From: Thalassiosira profunda
Taxonomy: Eukaryota; Bacillariophyta; Thalassiosirophyceae; Thalassiosirales; Thalassiosiraceae
Direction: 5' to 3'
Length of the DNA stretch: 10,052 bases
Assembly: GCA_036939355.1 (NCBI GenBank)
Contig: JALLAP010001324.1
Location: forward strand, 1 to 10,052
The notes beneath the pieces are model-generated. The model searched no databases and was not told the DNA's origin. It saw only the letters and a program-made list of their open reading frames with translations. This document shows positions 6,398-10,052 of this stretch, piece after piece (positions within the stretch are counted from its first letter, which is position 1; the number at the start of each line of letters is the position of its first letter). Both the position numbers and the translations under genes were made by a program.

Positions 6398-8708
6398 CGA
6401 GAGCGCAGCACTCCATCAAAGAGCTGACGACCCGCCTTCGTTCTCGAGGGGTCAAAGTGCGGTTTGCAATCCATCCGGTCGCTGGGCGAATGCCCGGTCA
6501 CATGAACGTTCGTGGCACATCTTGTGCAAACATTTCGTCTCATTGAGCGAATCGATCTTTAGGCCCGGACACATGAACGTTCTCCTCGCGGAGGCGCAGG
6601 TTCCCTACGACCTCACGCTCGTAATGGACGACATCAACCCGGAATTTCCTGAAACGGACGTCGTTCTCTGCTGCGGCGCGAACGACATTATCAACCCTGG
6701 CGCCGAGGACGATCCAACTTCGCCCATCGCGGGAATGCCCGTCCTCCAGGTTTGGAAGGCGAAGCAGACGATCGTCATGAAGCGCAGCCTTCGCGTCGGA
6801 TACGCTGGAGTTGACAATCCACTCTTCTTCAAGGAGAATAACAAGATGTATCTGGGCGATGCAAAGGAGATGGTCGACAAACTCGTGAATCTCATGGGCG
6901 AGACAGTGGCAAAAACAGAGAGCAACGATGACACTGCTGCTACGCAGGTGGCATTGGATGTCGAGACGCCGGTGGAAGTGGCGCAAAAGGCAGTCGACAA
7001 GTTCATTGCCGAGATTCCAACACTTCAGGCGGACGCATATCTCACCGTTGGAGTGACGAAGGAGATTGGCGACGACGAGCGCAAGGTAGCGATTGTTCCG
7101 GAGGGCGCCAAACAACTATTGAAGGCCGGGATCCAGGTGGTGGTGGAGTCCGGGGCCGGAGACGGCGGGGCGTTTTTCGACAGCCAATACGAGGATGCGG
7201 GCGAGCAAAGATACTTGGTACGGCCCAAGAGGTCTTCGACGCATCCGACTTGGTAGTCAAAATCCGCGAGCCGACATACCATCCAGTCACTGGCAAGCAT
7301 GAGATCGACATGCTTGGCAAAGGGAAGAGTCTGATCAGCTTCCTTGGGCCACGAACTGACTCTGGGAAGAATTTGATGGAGAGAGCAAAGGTCGCGGGCG
7401 TCAATCTGCTGGCGGTGGATGCCATTCCGCGCATTTCCAAAGCGCAGAATCTCGATGTGCTTTCTAGCCAGGCGAAGATCGCCGGTTACCGAGCCGTCGT
7501 GGAGGCCGCCAGCGTCTACCAGCGTTTCATGAACCACGAGAGCACCGCTGCCGGCAACTTTCCTCCGTCCAAGATCCTTGTGGTTGGCGTTGGAGTTGCC
7601 GGCCTGGCTGCCATCTCCGTTGGACGCAATATGGGCGCTATTGTGCGAGCATTCGACACGCGGCTCGAGACCAAAGAGCAGGTCGAATCGCTGGGAGGAG
7701 AGTTCCTCGTTCTCAACTTTGGCGAGGATGGCGCCGATGCCTCGGGCTATGCCAAGGTCATGAGCGAGGAGTTCATCGAGAAGGAAATGGAAATGTTCAA
7801 GGAGCAGGCGAAGGATGTGGACATCATCGTCACAACGGCAGCCATTCCCGGACGAAAAGCGCCCGTTCTCATAAAAGAGGAGGCCGTGGACGAGATGAAA
7901 GCCGGCAGTGTGATCGTGGACCTTGCCGGAGCTACGGGCGGCAACTGTGCCCTCACGAGAAAGGGCGAAACATACGTACACAACGGAGTGACAATCATTG
8001 GCGGCGACATGACGGTAAGCAGCTGATACCCTCATTCGTTCTCTTTCGCTTCGCAAAAGCTTACGCTCTTCGATTCTACTTGCAGAACCAAGCCATGGCA
8101 TGGCAGGCGTCGACGATGTTCAGCAACAACATCGTCAATCTCTTCAACATCCTCTGCAAGGACAAACGCCTGGACATCGACATGTCCAACACTGTCATTC
8201 GAGGCATGACCTGCGTCAACGAGGGCGAGATCACGTTCCCTCCTCCGAGCAGCGTTATGAAAACCAGCGTTCACGCAGCCCCGGCACCGGCAGCCACGTT
8301 GGAAGCTGCCAAGCTCGAACAGAAGCCGTCGATTCTCTCGAAAAGAGTCCTCGACTTGGCTCCGCTTGGCGAGTTCGTTGCACTCGTCGTCGTGGCTGTC
8401 TTTTTCGGGATGTCGCTGCGTATGCGCCCGTTACCTTTGCGCAACAGCTGGGATACTTCATTCTGGCTGGATTTCTGGGGTACTACCTGATCTGGGGCGT
8501 CGACCCGTCGCTGTTCAGTCCGTTGATGAGCGTGAGCAACGCTCTGTCGGGCGTGGTGATACTGGGAGGGATGCTCATGGTCTCGCTCGAGAAGGGATCC
8601 GCTGCAAGCGTCCTTGGCTGCATTGCGACGAGCGTTGCGGCAATCAACGTGTTCGGAGGGTTTGCCGTTTCTTATCGAATGCTCTTAATGTTCAAGAAGG
8701 AGCGCTAG
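6398..8708 (+). CDS. NAD(P) transhydrogenase, beta-first fusion; 5'-truncated with two apparent frame breaks
   Basis: The proton-translocating enzyme transfers hydride between NADH and NADP+ across a membrane. The recognisable order is dIII, dI, dIIa, that is PntB C-terminus fused to PntA, as in Entamoeba and apicomplexans, not the alpha-first animal order. dIII (6398-6905): [57 protein letters not shown] linker of about 40 residues precedes dI (about 7030-8150): [24 protein letters not shown], the NAD loop [14 protein letters not shown] and ATGGNCALT. dIIa (about 8335-8705) has several membrane helices with [11 protein letters not shown] and NVFGGF before the end at FKKER and TAG. Exons taken are 6398-6491, 6563-8014 and 8086-8708. 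Frame breaks occur near 7203 and 8414. The membrane domain dIIb and the first part of dIII, including the GYG motif, are absent; the intact ThiE-like gene occupies that place. Otherwise conservation is high with no stops, so recent decay, a misjoin or sequence errors are all possible. Confidence 0.82.
6492..6562 (+). other. Probable intron with non-canonical GC donor in transhydrogenase
   Basis: The dIII frame reads [13 protein letters not shown] and then runs off into unrelated sequence with a TGA at 6543; a second, almost identical PGHMNV follows an AG and continues into [10 protein letters not shown]. Removing 6492-6562 (71 nt, GC...AG) gives one clean [14 protein letters not shown]. No GT-AG choice I tried gives the conserved protein. 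The 3' end (ATCGATCTTTAG) looks like a normal acceptor. It may be a true GC-AG intron or an insertion. Confidence 0.55.
6492..6582 (+). repeat. 20-nt direct repeats at both ends of the 71-nt insert
   Basis: Positions 6492-6511 and 6563-6582 match at 19 of 20 bases (a T/A difference at the seventh) and encode the same PGHMNV residues. The bases between them are not duplicated elsewhere nearby. The repeat thus brackets exactly the segment that must be removed to read the protein. Confidence 0.85.
8015..8085 (+). other. Intron in transhydrogenase, between dI and the linker to dIIa
   Basis: A 71-nt GT-AG intron with donor GTAAGC and acceptor CTACTTGCAG, phase 0. Splicing joins IIGGDMT to [10 protein letters not shown], matching the end of dI in transhydrogenases. 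An in-frame TGA at 8024-8026 would otherwise end the protein. Confidence 0.88.
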
Positions 8709-9108
8709 TGTGGCGTAGCATCAGGTCTGTATGAAAAAGGCATTGGGACATAAGATAGGCACAAGAGACTGACGAGGCTTGCAATGCATCTATCGTACCG
8801 TACTATGCTTCTGTGCATTAGATGTGCACAAATTTACTTCCCGTTAGTTCAATGTCGGTGCGTCGATGCTTTTGAGCATTAGATAGCACAGGATTCCTGC
8901 TCTCCTCGCACATGGAGCCATCCAGCAGGCTACAAGGCGTCGATGTGTCCTGGCGCAGAAGAGCCAACGAGTGCCGACAGAGTGCCGATTGGGGGCGCGC
9001 GGCTTCTCAGCGAAGTCGCTGACACCAACCACCGAAACGTTTGTTCTCTGCTTCTCTCCCCTTCTGCCTTCTCCCTGCTTCTCCACGTTGCAACGTCCAA
9101 AGTCGACA
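8709..9108 (+). promoter_or_regulatory. Intergenic region between transhydrogenase and coiled-coil gene
   Basis: This 400-nt stretch should hold the transhydrogenase 3' UTR and the promoter and leader of the next gene. A pyrimidine-rich tract at about 9046-9086 lies just before the next ATG and could be an initiator-type leader. Two copies of a roughly 26-nt element sit at 8805-8830 and 8866-8890. No gene is supported here; reverse-strand open frames across it look like GC shadow of the coiled-coil gene. Confidence 0.35.
8805..8890 (+). repeat. Pair of diverged 26-nt direct repeats
   Basis: Copies at 8805-8830 and 8866-8890 share ATGCTT, GCATTAGAT and GCACA with a few changes and one missing base. 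They may be 3'-UTR or promoter elements, or chance duplication; nothing else ties them to a function. Confidence 0.45.
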
Positions 9109-10052
9109 ATGAACTGCCCAGCCGCAGCGTCGACGGCCGCGGCGGTGCCCATAAAATTTGCAGGGGCAACGACGGCCGAGGAAATAATAATGCCCCCCAT
9201 GGCCGACGCCGCGCAGTGCGAGGAGCGCGCCGCGGCCGCCGCGCGCATCGCCCTCCTCGAGTCCGAGATCGAGGCGCGGCGGGCCGAGATAGCCGGGCTT
9301 CGCCTCGTGCTGGACGGTCCGCCAAGTGAAGGTCCCGGCGAGGGCCGGGACGACGAGCTCGACCGGTCCGAGGCGCTGCACGAGCGCTTGCAGGGGCTGC
9401 TCGATTTGCCGGACTGGATTGTCGGCAACGGCAGTTCCGGCGAGTCCAACGCCTGCTCCAATACAACTGCACCGGGCGCCTGCCCGCCTGCACCGGTCAG
9501 CCCGGCCGAGAGCGAGGGCGAGGACAGCGTCCCCAACACGCCCCTTTCCGACCTCTTCGACCACTGCAAGCTGAAGCTCCTCCAGAACCTCATACCCCCG
9601 CTGCCCTTCCAGAGCGAGGTCGGGGGCGACGCGATCACTTCCCGCTCGCGGACGCAGCTGGCCGCCTTGGACGACGACGATGCCACCGAGGCGAGCGGGG
9701 ACATGTCCATCTCCCCCAACACGCCCCCGCCCCGCGCGTTTGATATTTGTCAATTGCGGCAGTGCATGCAGGCGCTCCCCCCGCCTCCTCTCACCCTCGA
9801 GCAAGACTCTGCAACCCCTCCTGTGACAAAACCAACAGACGAACCCGATTGCAATGCCGTCGAGCCACACCCCGCCGCAACACTGGACGACCGCGACCGC
9901 AAGATCAAGCTGCTCCAGGCGGTCGTCGCCGAGGACGCACGGTACATGCAGCGGATGCTCCGGACCATCACCCGGCAGCACTCCCGCATCGCCCGCTTGA
10001 AGAAGGCCAACACCCAACGCAAGCGGACCATGACCCGCCTCCAATCGGCCAA
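9109..10052 (+). CDS. Unrecognised coiled-coil protein, N-terminal part (3' end outside window)
   Basis: The frame is open from ATG 9109 (A at -3) to the right edge, giving at least 314 residues with strong G/C preference at third positions. In-frame ATGs at 9190 and 9199 are alternative starts; the second directly precedes the first helix. Residues about 31-69 (QCEERAAAAARIALLESEIE and on) form a short coiled coil. The middle is acidic, Ser/Pro-rich and probably disordered. It carries two similar short motifs: VPNTPLSDLFDHCKL (about 141-155) and SPNTPPPRAFDICQL (about 202-216), both continuing to a PPxP stretch. The T-P and S-P sites could be targets of proline-directed kinases. Residues from about 260 to the edge (DDRDRKIKLL, then basic Arg/Lys-rich helix) predict a second, basic coiled coil, possibly DNA- or scaffold-binding. 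I do not recognise the family and assign no function. Confidence 0.75.
   Translation, partial: MNCPAAASTAAAVPIKFAGATTAEEIIMPPMADAAQCEERAAAAARIALLESEIEARRAEIAGLRLVLDGPPSEGPGEGRDDELDRSEALHERLQGLLDLPDWIVGNGSSGESNACSNTTAPGACPPAPVSPAESEGEDSVPNTPLSDLFDHCKLKLLQNLIPPLPFQSEVGGDAITSRSRTQLAALDDDDATEASGDMSISPNTPPPRAFDICQLRQCMQALPPPPLTLEQDSATPPVTKPTDEPDCNAVEPHPAATLDDRDRKIKLLQAVVAEDARYMQRMLRTITRQHSRIARLKKANTQRKRTMTRLQSA

Noticed and set aside
6352..6546. Separate small protein of 64 residues
   Set aside because: Its middle is a dIII exon of the transhydrogenase (VARAQH to PGHMNV); the ends are intron sequence.
9007..10044. Reverse-strand open frame of 345 residues opposite the coiled-coil gene
   Set aside because: It shows no domain, whereas the forward frame has a good start context, coiled-coil heptads and strong G/C third positions.
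1..10052. tRNA, rRNA, CRISPR array or bacterial operon signals
   Set aside because: I saw no cloverleaf-like segment with a T-loop, no regularly spaced repeats and no ribosome-binding-site pattern; introns and gene structure are eukaryotic. A tRNA scan was not run.

Overview
The window looks like gene-dense nuclear DNA from a eukaryotic microalga, most likely a stramenopile. A diatom is my best guess; the species is not determined. Three things point there: short GT-AG introns of about 70-80 nt, intergenic gaps of about 120-460 nt, and a protein with a signal peptide ending in an 'AAG-FAP' boundary, which resembles the ASAFAP plastid-targeting signal of algae with secondary red plastids. A beta-first fused NAD(P) transhydrogenase is also typical of protists.

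Layout. (1) 3-431 (+): 3' end of a RING-H2 protein running off the left edge. (2) 810-2287 (+): complete three-exon opine (octopine/nopaline-type) dehydrogenase. (3) 2607-3642 (-): Cys-rich, TPR-like protein with a C-terminal SH3/KOW-like domain; it is broken by two one-N assembly joints, each flanked by an exact false duplication of 72 nt. A third, out-of-frame zinc-finger copy lies just past its stop (2491-2606). (4) 4103-5137 (-): CCCH plus RING splicing factor of the CWC24/RNF113A family. (5) 5353-6273 (+): plastid-targeted ThiE/TenI-fold protein, divergent from gene 4. (6) 6398-8708 (+): NAD(P) transhydrogenase fragment in the order dIII-dI-dIIa, with no dIIb upstream, two apparent single-base frame breaks and an odd exon junction. 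(7) 9109-10052 (+): N-terminal part of an unrecognised coiled-coil protein running off the right edge.

The genes do not form one pathway; they look like ordinary neighbours in a compact genome. The two redox enzymes (opine dehydrogenase and transhydrogenase) are the only loose metabolic theme. The most informative signals are the decayed third zinc-finger module, the missing half and frame breaks of the transhydrogenase, the near-identical 20-nt repeats at one of its exon boundaries, and the two 72-nt false duplications. The last of these shows the assembly is draft quality, so the single-base lesions need checking against reads before being called biological. I found no convincing new defence or mobile system.
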